NCBI GenBank assembly: GCA_938028845.1
Contig: CALIZJ010000123.1
Location: 1 to 37,301, forward strand
From: an uncultured Blautia sp.
Lineage (GTDB): Bacteria; Bacillota; Clostridia; Lachnospirales; Lachnospiraceae
DNA: 37,301 bases
Reading direction: 5' to 3'
The position numbers were made by a program, and so were the translations under genes. This document shows, one piece after another, positions 24,723-32,416 of this stretch. Below the pieces are notes generated by a model that saw only the letters and a program-made list of their open reading frames with translations, did not search any database and was not told the DNA's origin. Within the stretch, counting starts at the first letter, position 1; every line of letters begins with the position of its first letter.

Positions 24723-25379
24723 ATGAAGACGGCAGAAGAATATCTGAAATTTTGGGGATTGGAAAAAGCGTTTTCCGATATTCCGGCAGAGGAACTTTCG
24801 TTAAAGGTCTATCAAGATGGAGAGCCTCTGTTTTATGCAGGGCAGGAAGTAAAATACGCCTATCTTCTGGTGGAAGGCAGATGCAGGCTTTACGGACTGT
24901 CCCGGGAGGGAAAGGAGGTCCTGGTAAATTTTAAAGAGGCGCTGGGAATCTTCGGGGATATGGAGATCCTTTTAGGACTGGAATTCCAGCTGAGCATGGC
25001 GGCTTGGGGAAAGGCGGTCGTCCTTAGGATATCGAAAAAAATCATGGAAAGAAAGCTTCTATATCAGGTGGATTTTTTAAGGTTTCTTTCAAGAGAGCTG
25101 GCAGATAAAATGTGTACGGATTCCGCGCAGCAGATCCAGGCGGTATTAAAAGGAGGGAAGGCTAGGATTGCCCATCGTCTCTGGCTTCAGGCTCAGGCGG
25201 AAGGAAAGGATACTTTTCTTTTTTCCTGCAGAGCTACGGCAAGGGATGCGGGCATCTCTGAGAGGCAGCTTTCCAGGGTTCTTGGAGAATGGGAAGAAGC
25301 CGGGATCATCAGAAGGGACGGGCGCAGGATACAGATTAAAAAGCCAGATGAGCTCAGAGAGCTTTCAGGAGACATGTAA
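24723..25379 (+). CDS. Crp/Fnr family transcriptional regulator (YeiL-like)
   Basis: Residues ~20-120 form a cyclic-nucleotide-binding-like beta barrel (LKVYQDGEPLFYAGQEVKYAYLLVEGRCRLYG, then GIFGDMEILLG). A long dimerisation helix and a C-terminal winged helix with recognition segment ATARDAGISERQLSRVLGEWEEAG follow. The cAMP-binding RES/TA signature is absent, so the ligand is probably not cAMP. E. coli YeiL, a relative by architecture, is encoded near nucleoside genes. This gene is 33 bp upstream of uridine phosphorylase and likely in its operon. A weak AGGA site precedes the ATG. Confidence 0.85.
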   Translation: MKTAEEYLKFWGLEKAFSDIPAEELSLKVYQDGEPLFYAGQEVKYAYLLVEGRCRLYGLSREGKEVLVNFKEALGIFGDMEILLGLEFQLSMAAWGKAVVLRISKKIMERKLLYQVDFLRFLSRELADKMCTDSAQQIQAVLKGGKARIAHRLWLQAQAEGKDTFLFSCRATARDAGISERQLSRVLGEWEEAGIIRRDGRRIQIKKPDELRELSGDM

Positions 25380-25412
25380 ATAAGAAAACAAAAAAGAAGA
25401 GGAGAAAACAGA

Positions 25413-26189
25413 ATGGTTTATTCAGAGGATGGAAGAGCATATCACATTAAGGTGGCTCCGGGAGAAGTTGGAAAATATGTGATCCTTCCGGGAGATCCGA
25501 AACGCTGCGCGTCTATAGCCAAGTATTTCGATGACCCGGTGATGATTGCGGACAACAGAGAGTATATCACCTACACCGGATATCTGGACGGAGAAAAAGT
25601 CAGCGTCACCTCTACCGGTATCGGCGGTCCTTCCGCGTCTATTGCCATGGAAGAACTGGTCCAGTGCGGTGCGGACACTTTTGTACGGGTAGGCACCTGC
25701 GGCGGTATGGACTTGGCGGTCAAAGGCGGCGATATCGTTGTGGCTACCGGAGCTGTGAGGATGGAGGGCACGAGCAAAGAGTATGCTCCTATTGAGTTCC
25801 CGGCTGTGGCTAACTTGGATGTGATAAATGCATTGGTAGGCTCTGCCAGAGAACTGGGCGTTGCCTTCCATACCGGTGTTGTGGAATGCAAGGATTCTTT
25901 CTATGGACAGCATTCCCCGGAAACGAAACCGGTCAGCTATGAATTGGAAAACAAATGGGAGGCATGGATGAGACTGGGATGTCTGGCATCTGAAATGGAA
26001 TCAGCCGCATTGTTTACTGTAGCAAGCTATTTGCGGGTGCGCTGCGGTTCTGCTTTTCTGGCAGTGGGAAATCAGGAAAGAGCCAAGAGAGGCATGGATA
26101 ACCCACAGGCACATGATACAGATATGGCAGTGCGGGTAGGCGTGGGAGCCCTGCGCAGACTGATCGCCCAGGATAAGGAAAAGAAATAA
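25413..26189 (+). CDS. udp: Uridine phosphorylase
   Basis: The 258-residue cytosolic enzyme converts uridine and phosphate to uracil and ribose-1-phosphate. Visible motifs are VILPGDPKR (phosphate-binding Arg), STGIGGPSASIAMEEL, RVGTCGGMD, and KDSFYGQHSPE plus NKWEAWMRLGCLASEMESAALF, both close to E. coli Udp and distinguishing it from purine phosphorylases (EMES binds ribose). The RBS AAGAGGAG lies before the ATG. It is in an operon with the preceding Crp/Fnr regulator. The specificity call uridine rather than a broad nucleoside is well supported by the QHSPE loop but unmeasured. Confidence 0.92.
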   Translation: MVYSEDGRAYHIKVAPGEVGKYVILPGDPKRCASIAKYFDDPVMIADNREYITYTGYLDGEKVSVTSTGIGGPSASIAMEELVQCGADTFVRVGTCGGMDLAVKGGDIVVATGAVRMEGTSKEYAPIEFPAVANLDVINALVGSARELGVAFHTGVVECKDSFYGQHSPETKPVSYELENKWEAWMRLGCLASEMESAALFTVASYLRVRCGSAFLAVGNQERAKRGMDNPQAHDTDMAVRVGVGALRRLIAQDKEKK

Positions 26190-26203
26190 GGCTATATATC
26201 ACA

Positions 26204-26235
26204 CCCGAACCACGCACCTGCTGCGTGGTTACGGG
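26204..26235. terminator. Hairpin between convergent udp and DMT transporter genes
   Basis: AACCACGCA (26208-26216) pairs perfectly with TGCGTGGTT (26222-26230), extended by CCCG/CGGG with one bulge. There is no T tract on either side, so termination may be weak or Rho-assisted. Confidence 0.5.
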
Positions 26236-26291
26236 CTGGTATGATTCAACAGGCAATTGGCATTTGTCTTCTTCCTAGGGAAGAGCCAGGC

Positions 26292-26741
26292 TTAGGGCTG
26301 CTCATCCCTGGAAGTGCTGGATACTTTATTGTCCCAGATGATGCCGGCTGCTACAAGAAGAATGCCCAGAAGCTTTTTTACGCTGATATTCTGAAAAACA
26401 AAGGCGTCGAAAAGAATTCCAGCGGTAAGCTGCCCTACCAGAAGAAGGATGGTGGATTCCATTACCTTTAAATGGGAGAGGGTAATCATGGAAATGATAA
26501 AAGCTACGATTCCGAAAGCTCCTCCAAGATACAGCCACCAGGGGGCCTGCTTAAAAGCATACAGGTCAACAGAAAACCTGGAGGATACCAGGAGGAGGAT
26601 AAGGGACAGCACAGAGGCTACCACGTAATTCACCAGAGAGCCGTTGTTGGTTCCTAGGTATTTGGTACAGCGATAATTGATCATTTTAGAGATAACGGTG
26701 GCACAGCCGTTTACAAAAGCCAGAGTTAATACAAAAGCCAT
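26292..26741 (-). CDS. Small DMT superfamily transporter (YdcZ/DUF606-like), subunit 2
   Basis: The 149-residue membrane protein has five hydrophobic segments (for example AFVLTLAFVNGCATVISKMIN, LVNYVVASVLSLILLLVSS, LGILLVAAGIIW). It is half the size of a ten-segment DMT exporter. It lies 13 bp after a sister gene of the same family, which suggests the two form a heterodimer. RBS AAAGGAG before the ATG at 26741. The substrate is unknown; linkage to a Crp/Fnr regulator that faces a nucleoside operon hints at a nucleobase or nucleoside derivative. Confidence 0.82.
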   Translation of the reverse strand: MAFVLTLAFVNGCATVISKMINYRCTKYLGTNNGSLVNYVVASVLSLILLLVSSRFSVDLYAFKQAPWWLYLGGAFGIVAFIISMITLSHLKVMESTILLLVGQLTAGILFDAFVFQNISVKKLLGILLVAAGIIWDNKVSSTSRDEQP

Positions 26742-26754
26742 ACGAGTGCTCCTT

Positions 26755-27177
26755 TCAGGAAAGATTCAGAATGATCAGTCCGATCAGTATCAGGGCAAAG
26801 CAGGGAAGCCGCTTTAAGTTAAAAGGGATTTTCGGGACGCCGAACCATCCGTAGTGATCGATCACTGCGGAAATGACCAGCTGTCCGGTTACGGAAATGC
26901 AGGTCATAAAAGAGACGCCTAAAATACCGATGCAGTAACTTGAGCTGGCCACAAGGAAAATACCGAAAAAGCCTGCTGAGTAAAGATACCAGGGCAGCCC
27001 GGAGATTTTCAGCTTTTCATGGGTGGTCGCTTTCATATAAAGGATCAGAAGAATACCGCCGATGGCGTGGACCACAAAGCTCATGCCGAACATGCCTACA
27101 TGCTCTGTGAGCATACCGTTCAGGCTGGCCATGGCGGACTGGCAGGCTCCTGCCAGAAGAGTAAACAATGCGTACAT
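26755..27177 (-). CDS. Small DMT superfamily transporter (YdcZ/DUF606-like), subunit 1
   Basis: The 140-residue membrane protein has five hydrophobic segments (ALFTLLAGACQSAMASLNGML, FVVHAIGGILLILYM, FFGIFLVASSSYCIGILGV, ITALV-like ISVTGQLVISAVID, ALILIGLIILNLS). GQLVISAVIDHYGWFG is the family hallmark and recurs as GQLTAGILFDAFVF in the downstream partner. Perfect RBS AGGAGG before the ATG. It sits 33 bp after the Crp/Fnr gene and is probably co-transcribed with it. Confidence 0.82.
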   Translation of the reverse strand: MYALFTLLAGACQSAMASLNGMLTEHVGMFGMSFVVHAIGGILLILYMKATTHEKLKISGLPWYLYSAGFFGIFLVASSSYCIGILGVSFMTCISVTGQLVISAVIDHYGWFGVPKIPFNLKRLPCFALILIGLIILNLS

Positions 27178-27210
27178 ATACCGTACCTCCTGTGAGTTAT
27201 TTAAGTGTTT

Positions 27211-27897
27211 TTATAAGTGAGGAAGGGCGCTCTTGTTTGAATAAAAACCGCGTCCCCTTTGATGAAGAGCGGAAAGATCCCGGATATGATATCCATGGGA
27301 GCCTTTTTTAAGAATCTCTTCCCGGCATAATTTTTCAATGGTACGAAGAAGGTGACGATAGCTGGTTCCAAGGATTTCGGATACCTGGGTAAGCGGTTCT
27401 TCAAATACCAGATTAGGGCTGGACATTTCTATGTAGGAGCACAGCCGGTTTTCCAGGGTGTAAAGGACCATCCGGGAAGCGTTGTAATTGGCGGACATAA
27501 GCTTGGCCGCCAGAAGTTCGCTGAGGCAGTTCATAAACTGCAGATTTTTCCGCAGGATGGCTGAGCCCTCCCTTAGGGGAATGCCGATGCACTCCATAGG
27601 AGTGACTGCCTGTACATAAAGTGCAGCTCCTTTCTTTTGGGTGAGCAGTTCAACTTCTCCAATGAAACTGCCTTCTTCTGAAAAGCTGTGCATAAATGCC
27701 TTTCCTTCCTCTGTGTAGGTGAGGATTTTAGCCCGGCCTTTCAGGACGATCAGAAGATGCGAGACAGGGACTTCCTCCTGACAGATATATTCCTTCTTGC
27801 CATAGGAGAGAAGGCAAAGGAGACTGCGGGGCACTGTGGATAAACCAAATTTATCTAAAATAGGAACGTATTTTTCGTCAAATGAGCAGCGGATCAT
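27211..27897 (-). CDS. Crp/Fnr family transcriptional regulator (YeiL-like), second copy
   Basis: The 228-residue protein has the cyclic-nucleotide-binding-like fold (YICQEEVPVSHLLIVLKGRAKILTYTEEGK, SFIGEVELLTQKKG), the long connecting helix and a winged helix-turn-helix with LTQVSEILGTSYRHLLRTIEKLCREEIL. The start was set at ATG 27897 because AAAGAGGTG precedes it; the longer reading from 27954 would translate the operator palindrome itself. Distantly similar to the regulator at 24723. It heads a minus-strand operon with the two DMT genes and is divergent from the nucleoside operon, with two copies of one palindrome between them, so it is the best candidate controller of both. Confidence 0.86.
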   Translation of the reverse strand: MIRCSFDEKYVPILDKFGLSTVPRSLLCLLSYGKKEYICQEEVPVSHLLIVLKGRAKILTYTEEGKAFMHSFSEEGSFIGEVELLTQKKGAALYVQAVTPMECIGIPLREGSAILRKNLQFMNCLSELLAAKLMSANYNASRMVLYTLENRLCSYIEMSSPNLVFEEPLTQVSEILGTSYRHLLRTIEKLCREEILKKGSHGYHIRDLSALHQRGRGFYSNKSALPHL

Positions 27898-27918
27898 CGT
27901 GTACACCTCTTTCTTTTT

Positions 27919-27965
27919 ATCATAGCGGATGGACAGAGGAAAAGCATATGACATATGTCATATGC
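27919..27965 (-). promoter_or_regulatory. Promoter of the Crp/Fnr-DMT operon with 22-bp perfect palindrome
   Basis: Positions 27944-27965 form a perfect 22-bp palindrome with core ATGACATATGTCAT. On the minus strand a -10 TATGAT (27924-27919) lies downstream and the -35 match is poor. The palindrome centre falls near -42.5, the position of class II CRP/FNR sites. Confidence 0.65.
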
Positions 27966-28000
27966 GGATAAGTTTAAATAATAAAATTCTAACAACAAAG

Positions 28001-28016
28001 TATGACATATGTCATA
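28001..28016. promoter_or_regulatory. Second copy of the Crp/Fnr-type palindrome
   Basis: TATGACATATGTCATA is a perfect 16-bp palindrome identical in core to the one at 27944-27965, 54 bp away centre to centre. It lies upstream of the AT-rich promoter region of the nucleoside operon (possible -10 TATAAA at 28093-28098), roughly 95 bp before the inferred start. Confidence 0.65.
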
Positions 28017-28176
28017 TAAAAATGCAACAGAATATGAGAAAATATTTAATTTGCTTTTTGGAAAAAAAGTGTAGTAATTTTTTTAAAAATGTTATAAAAT
28101 GAAGTTACTAAGCATAAATATTTGCGAAGATTAAGGGAAACACCAAGTGAAGATTCTACAAAAAGGAGAAAAGTGT

Positions 28177-29577
28177 ATGAAGGCATGGGAAATTGCACAA
28201 AAAGTTTTTACGGAAGCCAAGCCTGTCATCCGGACGGAAGAAGAGCAAACCTGGACGGACAACGTAGATGTATCCGGCTTTTATGATGAGAATCTGCTGT
28301 TAGATTGGGGCAGTAACGTACCTGGTTCCGGAGCACCGGAAAAGATCATGGTAGCGGCCATACAGGCACTGGAAAACAGAGGCTACAAGGTGAGCGAGGA
28401 AGGATATCGGCTTCTTCACCAGGGACTTGACGCATATGAAAAAAAGGATTTTGTGACTCTCCACAAGGTTTCCGCTCTTCTGCGGCGTGAGCTTGCAAAC
28501 GCAGAAAAAGACGAAGACTCCCCTTACTGGACTTACGGCTTTTACCATTCCTTTGAAGAATATGAGGTAAAGGTGAGCTTTCCGGAAAAAATTCCTGTGG
28601 ATACTTCCACAGAGGAATTTAAAGAAAAAATACACGCGGGGTGGCTGGCGCAGCTGATCGGAGGCGCTATGGGCACCATGGTGGAAGGATACACTCACGA
28701 AAATCTTGCAGAAGCTTTTGGGGATGTGACTGGATATCTTAGAGAGCCCAATACATATAATGATGATATTACCTTTGAGTTGGCATTTCTGGACGCTTTT
28801 TCCAGGAAGGGATATGAGGTCACTTCTGAGGATATAGCGCTTTCCTGGGTGGGACTGATTCCCTGCGGCTGGTCTGCTGAGGAGTTTGCCCTTAGAAATA
28901 TAAAAAACGGTATTTTCCCCCCTGAGAGCGGTACATACAGAAATCCTTTCAACGAATGGATCGGGGCTCAGATGCGGGCAGGTATCTGCGGCATGGCAGC
29001 TCCGGGAGATCCTTATCTGGCAGCGAGACTTGCTTTTATAGATGGGGAAGTGTCCCATGCCAATAACGGAATCTTAGGAGAAGTATTTAACAGCATTATG
29101 ACATCCCTGGCTTTTGTGACAGACGATGTAAAAGAAATCGTAAAAAAGGCCATGGAAATGATACCAAGGGACAGTGAATATTATTCGGTGATTTCATTCG
29201 CGTACGATTGTTGTTTCCGGTATGACAGGTGGCAGGATGCGCTTCACGCCTGTGAAGAGAAGTATCACAGATATAACTGGATACACGCATATCCTAATGC
29301 CTGCTGTGAAATCATCGCATTAATATACGGAAACGGCGATTTCCGGGAAACACTCCATATCATCACTATGTGCGGGATTGATGTGGACTGCAACGCGGGA
29401 ATGATCATGCCGATTCTGGCAATACAAAAAGGAATCCATTCGATTCCTCAGGAATTGATTCATCCGGCATTCGGAGAACTCGTCACCTATATGAGAGGGG
29501 ATTACCGGAAGCTGACTATGGAAGAATTGGTTCAAAAAACTGTTAACAGCATTAACAAAGCTAAGCAAGAAAAATAA
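28177..29577 (+). CDS. ADP-ribosylglycohydrolase family protein
   Basis: Residues ~155-440 match the all-helical, Mg2+-dependent ADP-ribosylglycohydrolase fold: AQLIGGAMGTMVEGY, the metal triad NDD (195-197), SHANNGILGEVFNS and IDVDCNAGM (Asp402, Asp404). The family cleaves N-glycosidic bonds of ADP-ribose attached to protein or small molecules. Residues 1-150 are an extra N-terminal region I do not recognise. The start was set at ATG 28177, preceded by AAAGGAG; an upstream in-frame ATG at 28147 lies before that site. It leads an operon with a nucleoside ABC transporter (15 bp to the next gene) and a nucleoside hydrolase, so the substrate may be an imported ribosylated compound rather than a protein. 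Confidence 0.85.
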   Translation: MKAWEIAQKVFTEAKPVIRTEEEQTWTDNVDVSGFYDENLLLDWGSNVPGSGAPEKIMVAAIQALENRGYKVSEEGYRLLHQGLDAYEKKDFVTLHKVSALLRRELANAEKDEDSPYWTYGFYHSFEEYEVKVSFPEKIPVDTSTEEFKEKIHAGWLAQLIGGAMGTMVEGYTHENLAEAFGDVTGYLREPNTYNDDITFELAFLDAFSRKGYEVTSEDIALSWVGLIPCGWSAEEFALRNIKNGIFPPESGTYRNPFNEWIGAQMRAGICGMAAPGDPYLAARLAFIDGEVSHANNGILGEVFNSIMTSLAFVTDDVKEIVKKAMEMIPRDSEYYSVISFAYDCCFRYDRWQDALHACEEKYHRYNWIHAYPNACCEIIALIYGNGDFRETLHIITMCGIDVDCNAGMIMPILAIQKGIHSIPQELIHPAFGELVTYMRGDYRKLTMEELVQKTVNSINKAKQEK

Positions 29578-29592
29578 AAGGAGGAAACAAAT

Positions 29593-30723
29593 ATGAAGAA
29601 AAAATTCTTAGCAGCAGCACTTTCTACAGCAATGGTACTTTCCCTGGGAGTATCCGCAGTACCGGTAATGGCAGAGGACGACGGCGAACCGTATAAGGCT
29701 GCCCTCTTGTTAAATGGTACTCTTGGAGATAAGTCTTTTTATGATTCTGCAAATGCAGGTCTGGAAGCTCTTCAGGAAGAGCTGGGCGAGGATAAATTTA
29801 CTTTTAAGGTAGAGCAGATGGGCGCAACAGCAGCAGATGAGGCGAAGTGGGAGCCTACACTGTACGATTACTGTGACGATGGTTCCTATGATGTAATTAT
29901 CTGTGGTACCTATCAGATGCTGGCAGCTCTTACAAATGCAGCAAATGATTATCCGGATCAGAAGTTCATCTATTTCGATGAAATGTTCGACTATACTGCA
30001 GGCGGCGAAGAAAATGTATACAATGTAATGTACAAACAGAACGAGGTTTCTTATCTGGTAGGTGCTATGGCAGCCATGATGACCACAGACGAATCTCTTG
30101 AGATGGTCGATCCGTCCAATAAGATCATCGGTTTCCTTGGCGGTATGGAGAACTCCGTTATCAAGGACTTCCTTGTAGGCTATATTCAGGGTGCTAAGGA
30201 TATTGATCCGGAGATCCAGGTAGCTCTGGCATATGTTGGAAACTTCTATGATTCCGCAGCCGGTAAAGAAATGGCGCTGACTCAGTATCAGAACGGCGCT
30301 GACGTAGGATTTAACGTAGCAGGAAGCGCAGGCCTTGGACAGATCGAGGCGGCAGTTGACGCAGGCAGATACGCATTCGGTGTAGACTCTGACCAGGCGG
30401 CTCTTCTTCCAGACTATGCAGATAACATTCCTACTTCTGCTATAAAAAATGTAGGCAACTCTTTGATCCGTGCCATCAAGATGGATATGGAAGGCGAACT
30501 GGAATACGGCATTCTTGAATATTTAGGATTTGCAGAAGGCGGCGTAGAACTTGTAGAAGATGAACACTATGAGTCTACTGTACCAGAAGAGATCCGCACA
30601 AAGGTAGCTGAATTGAAAGATCAGATCACAAACGGTGAGATCGAGGTTCCGACCGCTCTTGGCGATAACGCAATGAGTGAGGACGATATTCAGGCGCTTA
30701 TCGATTCCGTACAGGTGGGATAA
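29593..30723 (+). CDS. BMP family (PnrA-like) nucleoside-binding protein of an ABC transporter
   Basis: The 376-residue exported binding protein has a signal peptide at 1-27 (VPVMA-EDD) and the BMP fold: AALLLNGTLGDKSFYDSANAGL, then YDVIICGTYQMLAAL, QNEVSYLVGAMAAMMT, IGFLGGMENSVIKDF and FGVDSDQAALLP. BMP/PnrA proteins bind purine or pyrimidine nucleosides for an RbsA-like ATPase and two permeases, which follow here. There is no lipobox Cys, so it should not be lipid-anchored, odd for a Gram-positive. RBS GGAGG. A strong hairpin with a T tract after the gene should let only part of transcription continue, making this protein the most abundant component. Confidence 0.9.
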   Translation: MKKKFLAAALSTAMVLSLGVSAVPVMAEDDGEPYKAALLLNGTLGDKSFYDSANAGLEALQEELGEDKFTFKVEQMGATAADEAKWEPTLYDYCDDGSYDVIICGTYQMLAALTNAANDYPDQKFIYFDEMFDYTAGGEENVYNVMYKQNEVSYLVGAMAAMMTTDESLEMVDPSNKIIGFLGGMENSVIKDFLVGYIQGAKDIDPEIQVALAYVGNFYDSAAGKEMALTQYQNGADVGFNVAGSAGLGQIEAAVDAGRYAFGVDSDQAALLPDYADNIPTSAIKNVGNSLIRAIKMDMEGELEYGILEYLGFAEGGVELVEDEHYESTVPEEIRTKVAELKDQITNGEIEVPTALGDNAMSEDDIQALIDSVQVG

Positions 30724-30748
30724 GTATTTAGCGGGCCTGGGCCCTGAT

Positions 30749-30790
30749 AATCCAGCCCCGGGTGATTTTATGCCGGGGCTGGATTTTTTT
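30749..30790 (+). terminator. Intra-operon terminator after the BMP binding-protein gene
   Basis: A 13-bp perfect GC-rich stem (AATCCAGCCCCGG at 30749-30761 with CCGGGGCTGGATT at 30773-30785) is followed by a T tract. It lies inside the apparent operon, so it likely attenuates rather than ends transcription. No separate promoter is obvious in 30791-30862. Confidence 0.85.
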
Positions 30791-30862
30791 CTATCAATTA
30801 TAAAAAATCGTCTGTAAACCGGGCGGATTTAAGAATTTCAGAAAGAGAAGGGGTGAGCAGAT

Positions 30863-32416
30863 TTGGATAATCAGGTAGTATTACAGATGAACCACATCAT
30901 GAAGATTTATGGAAATGGCGTGGTTGCAAACGAGGATGTATCCTTAGAGCTCCGAAAAGGTGAGATACACGCGCTGCTGGGAGAAAACGGCGCGGGAAAA
31001 AGTACGCTGATGAAGGTGCTTTTCGGAATTGAGGCGCCTGACCAGGGAGATATTATTCTGAATGGACAGAAGACAACGATCAAATCTCCCCAGGACGCCA
31101 TCAGCAAGGGAATCGGTATGGTACATCAGCACTTTATGCTGGTTCCTTCCCTGACGGTAGCGGAAAATATTATCCTGGGAGTGGCTCCGAAAAAAGGGCT
31201 TTTTATCGACATGGACAAGGCGGTAGAGGCAGCCCAGAATATTGCAAAGGAATACAATTTTGATATTGACGTCCGCCAGAAGGTGGAAGAGATACCGGTA
31301 GGCATCAAACAAAAGGTGGAAATTCTGAAAGCTCTGTACAGAAACGCGGAGATTCTTATCCTGGACGAGCCTACGGCAGTTTTAACGCCCCAGGAGACAG
31401 AAGAATTGTTTGTACAGCTTATGAAGCTGAAGGAAAAAGGCCACACGATCATCTTTATCTCCCATAAGCTGGATGAGATCAAGAAGATCTGCAACCGCGC
31501 AACTATCATGAGAAACGGAAAGAGCATGGGTACATACGAGGTGGCAGACATCTCCACCCAGGAAATGTCCAGACTGATGGTAGGAAGAGAAGTATCCTTG
31601 AAGTTTGATAAGAAAGAACAGCACCTTACAGACGATGTGTTCTTAAGAGTACGGAATCTTACTGTACATAACGCTCAGGGTGTTCTGAAGGTGGATGACC
31701 TGTCTTTTGATTTAAAGGGCGGAGAGATTATGGGAATTGCCGGTGTAGAAGGCAATGGACAGTCTGAGCTTGTGGATACCCTTACGGGACTGAATAAGAA
31801 ATATAAAGGTGAGATCAAGATCAAAGGAACAGACATCGTGAATTCGTCCATTGCAGATATACGTGCCCTGAAGCTGGCGAATATACCGGAAGACCGCATG
31901 ACCTCCGGCTGTGCTGGAACCTTAAGCATACAGGAAAACCTGTTCTCTAACCAATATCGCAGTTCGAAATTCTCCGGCAGATTTTTCATGAAACAAAAAG
32001 CGATTGAAGCGAGAAGCGATGAATTGATCAAAGAGTACATGATCAAATGTAAATCCAGAAAGCAGAACGTGGGAATGCTTTCCGGCGGTAATATCCAGAA
32101 GGTGATCGTGGCAAGAGAATTCTCTACAGGACCGGATCTTATTATTGCCAATCAGCCTACCCGAGGCATTGACGTAGGAGCTGCGGCATTTATCAGAAAA
32201 AGGCTTTTGGAGTTCCGTGACGCAGGCTGTGCTGTGCTTTTAATCTCTGCGGACCTGACGGAGATATTTTCACTCAGTGACCGTCTGGCAGTTATGTACA
32301 AGGGTAAATTCGCCGGCTTCTTTACAGATGTGGAGAATGTAACGGAGGATGAGCTTGGACAGCACATGCTTGGTATTAAGCATGACGATGTATTGGAGGG
32401 TGTAATGTATGAGTAG
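30863..32416 (+). CDS. Nucleoside ABC transporter ATPase (RbsA/NupA-like, two ATP domains)
   Basis: The 517-residue protein fuses two ATPase domains. The first has Walker A GENGAGKST (about 38-46), MVHQHFMLVPSLTVAENIILG and Walker B LILDEPTAVL. The second has the degenerate GVEGNGQSEL loop normal for this group, LSGGNIQKVIVAREF and IANQPTRGIDVGA. It powers nucleoside uptake with the two following permeases. The start is TTG at 30863, preceded by AAGGGGTG. The 3' end overlaps the next gene by 8 bp. Confidence 0.92.
   Translation: MDNQVVLQMNHIMKIYGNGVVANEDVSLELRKGEIHALLGENGAGKSTLMKVLFGIEAPDQGDIILNGQKTTIKSPQDAISKGIGMVHQHFMLVPSLTVAENIILGVAPKKGLFIDMDKAVEAAQNIAKEYNFDIDVRQKVEEIPVGIKQKVEILKALYRNAEILILDEPTAVLTPQETEELFVQLMKLKEKGHTIIFISHKLDEIKKICNRATIMRNGKSMGTYEVADISTQEMSRLMVGREVSLKFDKKEQHLTDDVFLRVRNLTVHNAQGVLKVDDLSFDLKGGEIMGIAGVEGNGQSELVDTLTGLNKKYKGEIKIKGTDIVNSSIADIRALKLANIPEDRMTSGCAGTLSIQENLFSNQYRSSKFSGRFFMKQKAIEARSDELIKEYMIKCKSRKQNVGMLSGGNIQKVIVAREFSTGPDLIIANQPTRGIDVGAAAFIRKRLLEFRDAGCAVLLISADLTEIFSLSDRLAVMYKGKFAGFFTDVENVTEDELGQHMLGIKHDDVLEGVMYE

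Noticed and set aside
27898..27954. N-terminal extension of the Crp/Fnr protein starting at 27954
   Set aside because: It would translate through the promoter and operator palindrome, and the true ribosome binding site AAAGAGGTG lies just before ATG 27897.
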